Part shown: positions 45,984-54,088 of the stretch, piece by piece
Numbering within the stretch: position 1 is the first letter of the stretch
Layout: each line of letters starts with the position of its first letter
Assembly: GCF_002831585.1 (NCBI RefSeq)
Contig: NZ_CP025113.1
Span: 3,363,001 to 3,427,000 of the forward strand
Direction of reading: 5' to 3'
Source of the DNA: Bradyrhizobium sp. SK17
Lineage (GTDB): Bacteria > Pseudomonadota > Alphaproteobacteria > Rhizobiales > Xanthobacteraceae
Length of the DNA stretch: 64,000 bases
Position numbers and translations under genes: made by a program
The notes under the pieces: model-generated
Seen by the model: the letters and a program-made list of their open reading frames with translations, nothing else
Database searches by the model: none
Told to the model about the DNA's origin: nothing

Positions 45984-47168
45984 ATGAGTAATCTTGCTCG
46001 ATTGAACTGGCGGCAGGCCGTCGGCTTGCTGCTTGGCGTTTCGGCCGCCACCTTCGCCGTCTCCGCTCCGGCCTCCGCCCAGGGTACGATCAAGATCGGG
46101 ACGGTGCTCTCGGTGACCGGACCAGCGTCGTTCCTCGGCGATCCCGAGGACAAGACGCTCAGGCTCTACGTCGACAAGATCAACGCAGCTGGCGGCGTCC
46201 AGGGCAAGAAGATCGAGCTCGTCATCTACGACGACGGCGGCGATGCCAACAAGGCACGCACCTTTGCCACGCGCCTGGTCGAGGACGACAAGGTCGCCGC
46301 GATGGTCGGCGGCACGACGACTGGAACCACGATGGCCATGGTCCCGGTGTTCGAGGAAGCCAAGGTGCCCTTCATATCGCTAGCCGGCGCGATCGAGGTG
46401 GTCGATCCCGTGCGCAAGTACATTTTCAAGACGCCGCACACCGACAAGATGGCGTGCGAGAAGATCTTTGAAAACCTCAAGCAGCGCAATCTGACCAGGA
46501 TTGCGATGATCTCGGGCACCGACGGCTTCGGTGCGTCGATGCGGGCACAATGCGTGAAGGTCGCGCCGAACTACGGCATCCAGATCCTCGCCGAGGAAAC
46601 CTACGGCCCGCGCGACACCGACATGACGGCGCAGCTCACCAAGATCAAGGGCGTGCAGGGCGTTCAAGCCGTGGTCAATCCCGGCTTCGGCCAGGGCCCC
46701 GCGATCGTCACGCGCAACTATGCGCAACTCGGCATGTCGGCGACGCCGCTGTACCAGAGCCATGGCGTTGCCTCGAAGAGCTTCATCGAGCTCGCCGGTC
46801 CGGCCGCCGACGGCGTCCGCCTGCCTGCTGCGGCGCTGCTGGTCGGCGACAAGCTGCCGGACAGCGATCCGCAGAAGAAGGTCGTGGTCGACTACAAGCA
46901 GGCCTACGAGGCCTCCGCGAAGCAACCGGTCTCGACCTTCGGCGGCCACGCCTATGACGGGCTTTTCATCCTGGTTGATGCGCTGAAGCGGGCGAATTCG
47001 GCCGAGCCCGACAAGATCCGCGACGCCATCGAGGCGACCAAGGGCTTTGTCGGCACCGGCGGAATCGTCACGATGTCGCCGACCGATCACCTTGGCCTCG
47101 ATCTCAGTGCGTTCCGGATGCTCGAGATCAAGGGCGGGGACTGGACCTTGATTCCGCCCGGAACCTGA
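45984..47168 (+). CDS. ABC substrate-binding protein (LivK type)
   Basis: 394 residues from ATG 45984, after a GGAGGGGAGG stretch. Sec signal peptide with hydrophobic core AVGLLLGVSAATFAVSA and cleavage after ASAQ, then a LivK-type domain (TIKIGTVLSVTGPASFLGD). Periplasmic receptor of the following LivHMGF proteins. In this context its ligand is likely aromatic; nothing in the sequence names it. Confidence 0.92.
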   Translation: MSNLARLNWRQAVGLLLGVSAATFAVSAPASAQGTIKIGTVLSVTGPASFLGDPEDKTLRLYVDKINAAGGVQGKKIELVIYDDGGDANKARTFATRLVEDDKVAAMVGGTTTGTTMAMVPVFEEAKVPFISLAGAIEVVDPVRKYIFKTPHTDKMACEKIFENLKQRNLTRIAMISGTDGFGASMRAQCVKVAPNYGIQILAEETYGPRDTDMTAQLTKIKGVQGVQAVVNPGFGQGPAIVTRNYAQLGMSATPLYQSHGVASKSFIELAGPAADGVRLPAAALLVGDKLPDSDPQKKVVVDYKQAYEASAKQPVSTFGGHAYDGLFILVDALKRANSAEPDKIRDAIEATKGFVGTGGIVTMSPTDHLGLDLSAFRMLEIKGGDWTLIPPGT

Positions 47169-47204
47169 GAATCCGTGCGACATACTGCGCAACATAGGGC
47201 AACC

Positions 47205-47233
47205 GTGGGTGCCGCGACTGGTCGCGGTCCCAC
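47205..47233 (+). promoter_or_regulatory. Hairpin between binding protein and permease genes
   Basis: GTGGG...CCGCGAC / GTCGCGG...CCCAC stem with TG loop and a small bulge. Hairpins here commonly stabilise the binding-protein mRNA and lower downstream expression; no T-run follows. Confidence 0.5.
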
Positions 47234-47256
47234 GGAGAGGGGGCCGCTCGTCGTTC

Positions 47257-48129
47257 ATGTCCGAATTTCTTCAATTCCTTTTCTCCGGACTCACGGTCGG
47301 CGCGGTCTACGCGCTGGTCGCGCTTGGCTTCACGCTGATCTATAACGCGTCCGACGTCGTGAATTTCGCGCAGGGCGAGTTCGTGATGCTGGGCGGCATG
47401 GTCACGGTATTCGTGTCGGCCGCCGGCGTTCCTCTGCCGATCGCCGCGCTGATCGCGGTGATCGCATCGGTCGTGGTCGGGCTGCTGCTGTACTGGCTCG
47501 CCATCGCGCCGGCGCGCGATGCGTCGGCCGTGTCCCTCATCATCATCACAATCGGCGCGTCGATCCTGCTCAAGGGTCTTGCCCAGGTCGTGTTTGACAA
47601 GCAGTTCCACAAGCTGCCGGCATTCTCCGGCGACGCGCCGATCAACCTGCTGGGCGCGGCTATCCAGCCGCAGAGCCTGTGGGTCATCGGCGGCACCGCC
47701 GTCGCCGTCATCGTGCTCTATGTTTTTCTCGAGAAGACCCTGATCGGAAAGGCGGTGCTCGCGACCTCGGCGAGCCGGCTGGCGGCACGCCTTGTCGGCA
47801 TCAATACGGCGACCATCATGGCGCTGTCGTTCGGCGGCTCGGCTGCGATCGGCGCGCTCGCCGGCATTCTGGTGACGCCGATCACGCTGACCAGCTATGA
47901 CGTCGGCACCATGATGGCCTTGAAGGGATTCGCCGCCGCGATGCTGGGCGGGATGGGCAATCCGCTGGGTGCCGTCGTGGGTGGCCTGCTGCTCGGTCTG
48001 CTGGAAACGATGGGTGCCGGTTACCTCAGCTCCACCTACAAGGATGCGTTCGCCTTCATCATGATCCTGGTGGTGTTGTTCGTGATGCCGCAAGGCCTGC
48101 TCGGCCGCCGCACCGTGACCAGGGTCTGA
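47257..48129 (+). CDS. livH: LivH-type ABC permease
   Basis: 290 residues from ATG 47257 (MSEFLQFLFSGLTVGAVYAL), with eight or so membrane segments and the NFAQGEFVMLGGM motif of LivH. Intact counterpart of the frameshifted livH at 34957. It forms the channel with LivM, three bases downstream. Confidence 0.92.
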   Translation: MSEFLQFLFSGLTVGAVYALVALGFTLIYNASDVVNFAQGEFVMLGGMVTVFVSAAGVPLPIAALIAVIASVVVGLLLYWLAIAPARDASAVSLIIITIGASILLKGLAQVVFDKQFHKLPAFSGDAPINLLGAAIQPQSLWVIGGTAVAVIVLYVFLEKTLIGKAVLATSASRLAARLVGINTATIMALSFGGSAAIGALAGILVTPITLTSYDVGTMMALKGFAAAMLGGMGNPLGAVVGGLLLGLLETMGAGYLSSTYKDAFAFIMILVVLFVMPQGLLGRRTVTRV

Positions 48130-48132
48130 TCG

Positions 48133-49080
48133 ATGCGCGCTGCTGCCAACAGCCGCTATGCGGTGATCCTCGGCCTCGCGATCATCATCGCCGTGCTGCC
48201 GATGACCTTCCCATCAAGCTATTATCTGCGGGTGGCGTCGCTGGTTTGGGTGTCGGCGTTCGCGGCGATCGGTCTCAATCTCCTGATGGGCAAGGCCGGG
48301 CAGGTCAGCCTCGGCCACGCCGCGTTCTTCGGCATCGGCGCCTATTCGGTGGCGATCGGGCCCGCGCATCTCGGGATTTCAGCTGGGGCGTCGTCGCTGA
48401 TCGGCGCCTGCCTCGCGGGCATAGTGGCCTTTCTGGTTGGGCGTCCGATCCTGCGGCTCAAGGGCCATTACCTCGCGATCGCCACGCTTGGCTTCGGCGT
48501 GCTGGTCGCGCTCGTCATCACGACGGAGAACCGCTGGACCGGCGGACCCGACGGCATGCCGGTCGCCAGGCTCACGATGTTCGGGTGGCGCGTCAGCACG
48601 GCCTACGCGTGGTACTGGGTGTCGGGCGCATTCATGATCCTCGGGGCATGGATCGCGCTCAACCTCGACGATACGCCCACCGGCCGCGCGTTTCTCGCGC
48701 TGCATGACAGCGAGATCGCGGCGCGGGTCGCCGGCATCAACGTCGCGACCTTCAAGCTGCGGGCCTTCGTGCTCGCCGCCGTTTACGCATCGATCGCCGG
48801 CTCCTTGCTCGCCATGATGAACGGCTTTGTCTCGCCAGATCTCGCCGGTTTCCAGCATTCGGTCGAGCTGGTGACGATGGTGGTACTGGGCGGGCTCGGC
48901 TCGATCCTCGGCAGCATCGTCGGCGCGGCGGTACTGGTGGTGCTGCCCCAGATGCTGACGGTCTTCCAGGAATACGAGAACGTGATGCTCGGCCTGATCA
49001 TCATCGCCTCGATGGTGTTCATGCGCGACGGCATCGTTCCAACCGCGCACAAAATACTCGTGAAGGCGATTGCACGGTGA
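48133..49080 (+). CDS. livM: LivM-type ABC permease
   Basis: 315 residues, about nine membrane segments, with GQVSLGHAAFFGIGAY and the ATPase-docking loop (DTPTGRAFLALHDSEIAARVAG). Its stop overlaps the livG GTG start by four bases. Confidence 0.92.
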   Translation: MRAAANSRYAVILGLAIIIAVLPMTFPSSYYLRVASLVWVSAFAAIGLNLLMGKAGQVSLGHAAFFGIGAYSVAIGPAHLGISAGASSLIGACLAGIVAFLVGRPILRLKGHYLAIATLGFGVLVALVITTENRWTGGPDGMPVARLTMFGWRVSTAYAWYWVSGAFMILGAWIALNLDDTPTGRAFLALHDSEIAARVAGINVATFKLRAFVLAAVYASIAGSLLAMMNGFVSPDLAGFQHSVELVTMVVLGGLGSILGSIVGAAVLVVLPQMLTVFQEYENVMLGLIIIASMVFMRDGIVPTAHKILVKAIAR

Positions 49081-49859
49081 TACTTTCGGTGGGTGATATC
49101 GGGATCGCATTCGGCGCCGTGAAGGCGATCGATGGCGTCAGCTTCGCAGTCGACGAGGGCCAGATCTTTTCCGTGATCGGTCCGAACGGCGCCGGCAAGA
49201 CCACACTGTTCAACGTGATCTCGGGCGTCTACGTCGCCGGCTCCGGCCGCGTCGAGCTCTCGGGCCAGGATGTCACGAAACTCGGGCCGGATGCGCTTGC
49301 GGCACGCGGCATGTCGCGCACCTTCCAGAATCTGCAGATCTTCCAGCACATGACGGTGGCGCAGAATGTTATGGTCGGCCGTCATCTGAAAGAGAAATGC
49401 AATCTGCTGGCCGACATGCTGCGGCTGCCGTCGGTTGCGCGCCAGAACCTCGCCACGCGCGAGGCGGCACTCACCTGTCTCGACGAGGTCGGTCTGCGCG
49501 ACAAGGCCGACGTATTGGCGGGCGATCTCTCCTATGGCGGCTGCAAACGGCTGGAGATCGCCCGCGCGCTCGCGGCCGAGCCGCGGATCGTGCTGCTCGA
49601 CGAGCCTGCTGCCGGCTGCAACGCGGTCGAGACCGAGGACATCGACCGTGTGATCAGCCGCCTCGCCGATAAGGGCATCGCCGTCCTGCTGGTTGAGCAC
49701 GACATGAAGCTCGTGATGAAGATCTCGAACCGCATTCTCGTGCTCGACCGGGGCAGGGTACTGATCGAAGGCACGCCGCAAGAGGTGCGCGAAAGCAGCG
49801 CCGTTCACGACGCCTATCTCGGTACTCGCCGCGCCACGCCGGAGGCTCACCGTGCTTGA
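49077..49859 (+). CDS. livG: LivG-type ABC ATPase
   Basis: 260 residues from GTG 49077: Walker A GPNGAGKTT, the signature region reads LSYGGCKRLEIA (Tyr-Gly in place of the usual SGG, common in LivG), Walker B IVLLDEPAAGC, and the switch EHDMKLVM. Overlaps livM and livF. Energy-coupling subunit. Confidence 0.92.
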   Translation: MILSVGDIGIAFGAVKAIDGVSFAVDEGQIFSVIGPNGAGKTTLFNVISGVYVAGSGRVELSGQDVTKLGPDALAARGMSRTFQNLQIFQHMTVAQNVMVGRHLKEKCNLLADMLRLPSVARQNLATREAALTCLDEVGLRDKADVLAGDLSYGGCKRLEIARALAAEPRIVLLDEPAAGCNAVETEDIDRVISRLADKGIAVLLVEHDMKLVMKISNRILVLDRGRVLIEGTPQEVRESSAVHDAYLGTRRATPEAHRA

Positions 49860-50556
49860 TATCTCGGATCTGCACAGTGCCTACGGACGCATCGAGGTGC
49901 TCAAGGGGGTCTCGCTGCATGTTGCGGCCGGCGAGGTGGTCGCGCTGATCGGCTCGAACGGCTCCGGAAAAACCACGCTGATGCGTGCGCTGTCGGGCGT
50001 GCAGCCGATCACCGGCGGCTCCATCGTGTTCCTGGGCGAGCGCATCGACCGCTTGCCGTCGCATGTGCGGGTCAGGCGCGGCATCGTCCATTCACCGGAA
50101 GGACGCCACGTGTTCGCGCCGCTGAGCGTCGAGGACAATCTTAGCCTTGGCAGCTACCTGCGCCGCGACGGGGATGTCGAGAAGGATCGCGAGCGTGTCT
50201 ACGCGATGTTCCCGGTGCTGCAGGAGAAGCGGCATCTGCTCGCGGGCGGTCTGTCCGGCGGACAGCAGCAGATGCTGGCGATCGGGCGTGCGTTGATGGG
50301 TAAGCCAAAGCTGCTGCTGCTCGATGAGCCGTCGCTCGGGCTGTCGCCGCGGCTGGTCGATCAGATTCTTGGGGCGATCGCGGCGATGAAGGACGCTGGC
50401 GTCACCATCCTGCTGGTGGAGCAGAACGCCTCCGCCGCGCTCGAGATTTCCGACCGTGGCTACATCATCGAGACCGGCCGCATCGCGTTCTCAGACGGTG
50501 CATCCGCCTTGCTGAGCGATCCGAGGGTCAAGAACGCCTATTTGGGTCTCGGCTGA
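49852..50556 (+). CDS. livF: LivF-type ABC ATPase
   Basis: 234 residues: Walker A GSNGSGKTT, signature LSGGQQ, Walker B LLLLDEPSLGL, VEQNASAAL switch region. Last gene of the TetR-controlled operon SBP-livHMGF, all intact. After it begins the remnant-rich stretch 50557-51959. Confidence 0.92.
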   Translation: MLDISDLHSAYGRIEVLKGVSLHVAAGEVVALIGSNGSGKTTLMRALSGVQPITGGSIVFLGERIDRLPSHVRVRRGIVHSPEGRHVFAPLSVEDNLSLGSYLRRDGDVEKDRERVYAMFPVLQEKRHLLAGGLSGGQQQMLAIGRALMGKPKLLLLDEPSLGLSPRLVDQILGAIAAMKDAGVTILLVEQNASAALEISDRGYIIETGRIAFSDGASALLSDPRVKNAYLGLG

Positions 50557-50837
50557 GTGTCTCATACTCTCCTCGATGCACTTGACCGGCCAGCAGGCGA
50601 TGCGCGCCACCGCGGCGATTGATTTCTCTACTAGAACACACGCCTCTTAATCAGCGGCTCTGTCGGAGCATCTTCAACCGATGGGTGGGCGACGACTACA
50701 TTCACCGCGCCAAAGTCGGTCTTGCGCCATCGAGCGGATTTGCGGCGCACGAACGAAGAGAGCCCGTATCTGGTGCGGTTTCTGGTGCGGTCGTCGCGCG
50801 ACGGGCAACGAGGATCAAGTAAGATCCTGATCTCATT

Positions 50838-50882
50838 GGTGGGCCGGGCAGGACTCGAACCTGCAACCAGACCGTTATGAGC
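50838..50882 (-). other. 3' half of a CAU-anticodon tRNA (attachment-site relic)
   Basis: On the minus strand the sequence reads CCGCTCATAACGGTCT (anticodon arm with CAT), then GCAGGTTCGAGTCCTGC (perfect T arm) and ends CCCGGCCCACCA. The 5' half (acceptor strand GGGCCGG, D arm) is absent; upstream sequence breaks off in the anticodon stem. This is what remains when an element integrates in the anticodon-to-3' region of tRNA-Ile2/Met. It is not a functional tRNA. The sequence from 50557 to here has no recognisable gene. Confidence 0.65.
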
Positions 50883-50900
50883 GGTAGGGTCCAACTTGGC

Positions 50901-51401
50901 CTAGCATAGGGCCGTGCTCTTCTTCGGCGGTTCGGCCAAAAGACACTTTTTGTGGACGAAATGCACCAAAACTCGCATTCCGACTCTGTAACCCTTTGAA
51001 ATCGCGCAAAATGCGAACGCCCTCCGAGCGCACCATAAACCCACGTTTAGTCTCGAGGTCGCCGGCCGCCGTACACGTCGCAGGTTCAAATCGCGTCCCC
51101 GCAACCATCTCAACGTCCGATCGGCCCGCCCTTTGGCTTTGAGCGATATTGCAAGCATTCCGGCCAGATCGCCACGAACGTCGATCTGAAGCTCTCCGTT
51201 CCCGGGCGTCAGGATGATTTCTTTCACTGGCGACCTGATAGCGTCAGCCGCAGCCATCCGCTTGGCCTCCGAGTCCTCCTGAAGTGCGGCATACAGTTCG
51301 TCGATCTGGACGCGATAGTGATGCGCCATGTTCGGGTGGAGGCGCAACTCGTCAACACGTCGCATGATCCGGGGTGTGAGAAGCTGGATCAGAAATTCCA
51401 C
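50901..51401 (-). pseudogene. C-terminal fragment of a large serine recombinase
   Basis: From ATG 51401 the frame reads RVDELRLHPNMAHHYRVQID..., then AAADAIRSPVKEIILTPG and ELQIDVRGDLAGMLAIS, the C-terminal region of rhizobial large serine recombinases. The N-terminal resolvase and recombinase domains are absent. After KAKGRADR the frame reads antisense through a tRNA-3'-end-like stretch and becomes meaningless. A second copy starts at the right edge of the window. Confidence 0.65.
50995..51220. repeat. Direct repeat, copy A (tRNA-3'-end-like plus recombinase end)
   Basis: About 225 bp nearly identical to 63763-64000. Shared landmarks are CACCATAAACCCACGTTTAG, GTTCAAATCGCGTCCCCGCA and CGGCCAGATCGCCACGAACG. 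The middle landmark resembles a degenerate tRNA T-arm and acceptor end (ending CGCAACCA). Compared with copy B it has a small insertion near 51075 and lacks about a dozen bases near 51130. Confidence 0.85.
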
Positions 51402-51472
51402 GAGCTCCGGGAGGTGTTCGCCGTTGATGGCGAGCGCTCCGAATAATACTCCGCGAAATGCTCGTCCTACGG

Positions 51473-51844
51473 CTACTCCTCGATCACCTTATACAGATAC
51501 ACCATGCCATCCCGCCTGTACGCCCTAAGCCAATTGCTCGCAGCTTCATCGTTCGCAAATACCTTAAGCTGGTCCGGGCCAGCGACCTTCATGCTCGTGT
51601 CGGCGCAAATCCAAGGGCGTTCATTGTTGATATCCTCCGCGTAGCGTTGCCAACTCGCGCAGGATGCCAGCACATCCGGCGCCCGTTCTCTCGCCTCCCG
51701 AAGGAACATCCCCGGTACGGATAGCTCGCTCCCGCTCTGAAATGATTGCTCAACTCTCCGGGGCCATAACGAATAGATATGACCGGTAGCGCAATTCGAT
51801 ATTTCAGGCCTCGTCCGCCAATCGTCTAACGTTCCCAACGACAA
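51473..51844 (-). CDS. Hypothetical protein, doubtful
   Basis: 123 codons from TTG 51844. The C-terminal part (LKVFANDEAASNWLRAYRRDGMVYLYKVIEE) looks protein-like; the N-terminal part does not match anything I know. It lies among integration remnants, so it could be island cargo or decayed. No clear ribosome site. Confidence 0.35.
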   Translation of the reverse strand: MSLGTLDDWRTRPEISNCATGHIYSLWPRRVEQSFQSGSELSVPGMFLREARERAPDVLASCASWQRYAEDINNERPWICADTSMKVAGPDQLKVFANDEAASNWLRAYRRDGMVYLYKVIEE

Positions 51845-51959
51845 AAGCTTTCAAAGGACTCCGCGCTCTTGACCGCGCGGAAATGTCCATGCGCGCATCC
51901 ATCGGATGCGTGACAACAGTCGGAAGCGTGGGACGAAGCGACTAGTAGGTGAAGCTGAG

Positions 51960-52940
51960 ATGCGTGGGGTCTTTCGCCACTTCAATCAGGAGAAAATCGT
52001 CTTTGCTTTGACGGTGCTGCTCTTGATCATATTTGCCCTGACTCTCCCGAACTTCCTTGCTCCCAACAATCTTTTGTCTTTGGTGCGAAGCGTCGCGGTC
52101 CTCGGTATCCTTGGCCTCGGCATGCTGGTCGTGGTCCTTGGGCGCGGTATCGATCTGTCCCTCGTCGCGACGATGGCGATCTCGGTAGCCTGGGGCCTTC
52201 AGCTCACCGCTAACGGAATGTCGGTCGCAGCAGGGATGACGTTTGGTCTGCTGTTCGCGCTTGCTATGAGTCTGATCACCGGGATCTTGATCGCCTACGC
52301 AGAGATTCCTTCGTTGTTCGCAACGCTGGCCATGGCGACTTTTATCTACGGTTTTGGCCGAGCTCATCTTATTACCGGGACGGACGTCGTTTATCTGCCG
52401 GCCAACATTGGCTGGATCGTGAACTTCGGGCAGGGAGCATTGTTCGGCATCCCGACCCCAATCGTAGTGGCCGCTGTTGTGGCGCTGATCGCGTTCCTCT
52501 TCCTTCGCTATACCAAGCCTGGCCGCTTCATTTACGCGATCGGAGACAATCTCGCGACGGCGCGTATCGGCGGAATTCCGGTCCGGCCGATCCTCGTCGC
52601 GCAGTACGTCATCGCAGGCGGCGTCGCTTTCATTGCGGGAATCGTCACCGCGACATCGGCGCAGGCGATGAACACCCGCGTGGTCAACTCGAACATGATC
52701 TACGACGTCATCCTGGTCGTGGTGCTCGGCGGAGTCGGGCTGTCGGGCGGTCGCGGCAATGTCCGCAACGTCATCGTCGGATCGCTGCTCATCGGCGTCT
52801 TGATGAACGGCATGACGATCATGGACATCCAGTACACGATCCAAAACGTCATCAAGAGCCTCATTCTGTTGCTCGCCATTGTGGTCGACAGCGTCCTGAA
52901 CCCGAGGGACGAACAGACAGGGCAGCAGGGCGATATCTGA
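51960..52940 (+). CDS. Ribose-type (RbsC-like) ABC sugar permease
   Basis: 326 residues from ATG 51960 with AGGTGAAG upstream. About nine membrane segments with the RbsC motifs VVLGRGIDLSLVATMA and ARIGGIPV...YVIAGGVAFIAG. First gene of the island transport operon; the binding protein gene follows 38 bp later, the fused second permease next, and the dual ATPase two genes after that. Confidence 0.9.
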   Translation: MRGVFRHFNQEKIVFALTVLLLIIFALTLPNFLAPNNLLSLVRSVAVLGILGLGMLVVVLGRGIDLSLVATMAISVAWGLQLTANGMSVAAGMTFGLLFALAMSLITGILIAYAEIPSLFATLAMATFIYGFGRAHLITGTDVVYLPANIGWIVNFGQGALFGIPTPIVVAAVVALIAFLFLRYTKPGRFIYAIGDNLATARIGGIPVRPILVAQYVIAGGVAFIAGIVTATSAQAMNTRVVNSNMIYDVILVVVLGGVGLSGGRGNVRNVIVGSLLIGVLMNGMTIMDIQYTIQNVIKSLILLLAIVVDSVLNPRDEQTGQQGDI

Positions 52941-52978
52941 AGCATAGCGTGAACGAAACGCAATAGAGGAGACGACCC

Positions 52979-54004
52979 ATGAAGACGATGCATCGCTTGG
53001 CCATAGCGGCCACGGCGCTTCTCAGCCTTGCCGCGAGCTCTATCGCCGCGCGGGCCGATGATATGAACGACCCGTACCGGCAGCCCGCACTTGATGCGCT
53101 GAAAGGGAAGTCGATCGTCTATCTGCCGATTTCGATCGGCTTCGACCTGGCGCAGGCCTGGGGCGGCGTCGTCAAGACCGAGGCCGAGCGCTATGGAATG
53201 AAGTTCAAGTCCCAGGACCCGAACTGGAACACCGGCGCGATGGCGCAAGGTCTGACCTCGCTGATTGCAGAGCATCCGGATGTGATCGTGACGCAGAATC
53301 CGGATCTGCAATCGCTGGCGCGCCTTCTCAAGCAGGCCAATGCGGCCGGCATCGTCGTCGTCCAGATGAACATGCAGGGCGCGGTGCAGACCGACGCTTT
53401 CGTCGGGCCCGACTTCATTTCGATGGGCGAACAGGCGGCGAAGATGATGGTGGCAAAGTGCGGCAAGGGGACAGAGACCTCGCACAAGGTATCGATCGTG
53501 CAGGGCGTTCTGACCGGCGGCGTCAGCTACTATCAGGTCCAGGGCATCAAGAAGGTTTTCGAAGAGAACCCGGACATCAAGGTTGTGTCGAGCCAGGCTG
53601 CCGACTGGGATGCGTCAAAGGCACGCGCAATCACCGAAACGGTTTTGCAGCAGAACCCTGATCTCTGCGGCGTGATCGACGTCTGGGACGGCCAGGGCGT
53701 CGGCACGGGCGCGGCAATCAAGCAGGCTGGCAAGTCGGATCAGGTATACTTCGTGACGTCCGGCGGCGGCGCGCAAAGCATGTGCGATCGGCTTGCGGAC
53801 GGCACGTTCTCGGCTGCCATCAATTACGATGCACCCGGAATGGGCCGGGATGCTTTCACGGCGATCAGTGCGGTTCTTCAAGGCAAGCAAAAGGCTGGCA
53901 CCCTCAAGTTTCAGCTCTATTCGCCAACCCGTGTCATGACCAAGGCCGACGTCAAGGCGGGGACCTGCTGGGATCCTGAACAGTACGCCAAGCTTCTGCG
54001 CTGA
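52979..54004 (+). CDS. Sugar ABC substrate-binding protein
   Basis: 341 residues: signal peptide (cleavage after AARA), then a type-I periplasmic sugar-binding domain (KSIVYLPISIGFDLAQAWGG, DVIVTQNPDLQ, GVIDVWDGQGVGTGAAI). It delivers ligand to the two RbsC-like permeases. AGAGGAGACG lies upstream. The ligand is unknown; the propeller lactonase-like proteins in the operon suggest a sugar lactone or polyol. Confidence 0.9.
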   Translation: MKTMHRLAIAATALLSLAASSIAARADDMNDPYRQPALDALKGKSIVYLPISIGFDLAQAWGGVVKTEAERYGMKFKSQDPNWNTGAMAQGLTSLIAEHPDVIVTQNPDLQSLARLLKQANAAGIVVVQMNMQGAVQTDAFVGPDFISMGEQAAKMMVAKCGKGTETSHKVSIVQGVLTGGVSYYQVQGIKKVFEENPDIKVVSSQAADWDASKARAITETVLQQNPDLCGVIDVWDGQGVGTGAAIKQAGKSDQVYFVTSGGGAQSMCDRLADGTFSAAINYDAPGMGRDAFTAISAVLQGKQKAGTLKFQLYSPTRVMTKADVKAGTCWDPEQYAKLLR

Positions 54005-54019
54005 CCGTCATTCCATCCA

Positions 54020-54048
54020 GGCGCGGCCGTCCCGGCGACGGCCGCGCC
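54020..54048 (+). promoter_or_regulatory. Hairpin between binding protein and permease genes
   Basis: Perfect 12-bp stem GGCGCGGCCGTC / GACGGCCGCGCC, loop CCGGC, followed by TTGTTC. It probably protects the binding-protein mRNA or partly terminates before the permease gene, like the hairpin at 47205 in the liv operon. Confidence 0.6.
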
Positions 54049-54088
54049 TTGTTCGCATTGACTTGAGCGACCGCGCCAAGAGGCTCCT

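Noticed and set aside
50838..50882. Complete tRNA gene
   Set aside because: The D arm and 5' acceptor strand are missing, so only a 3' half can be supported.
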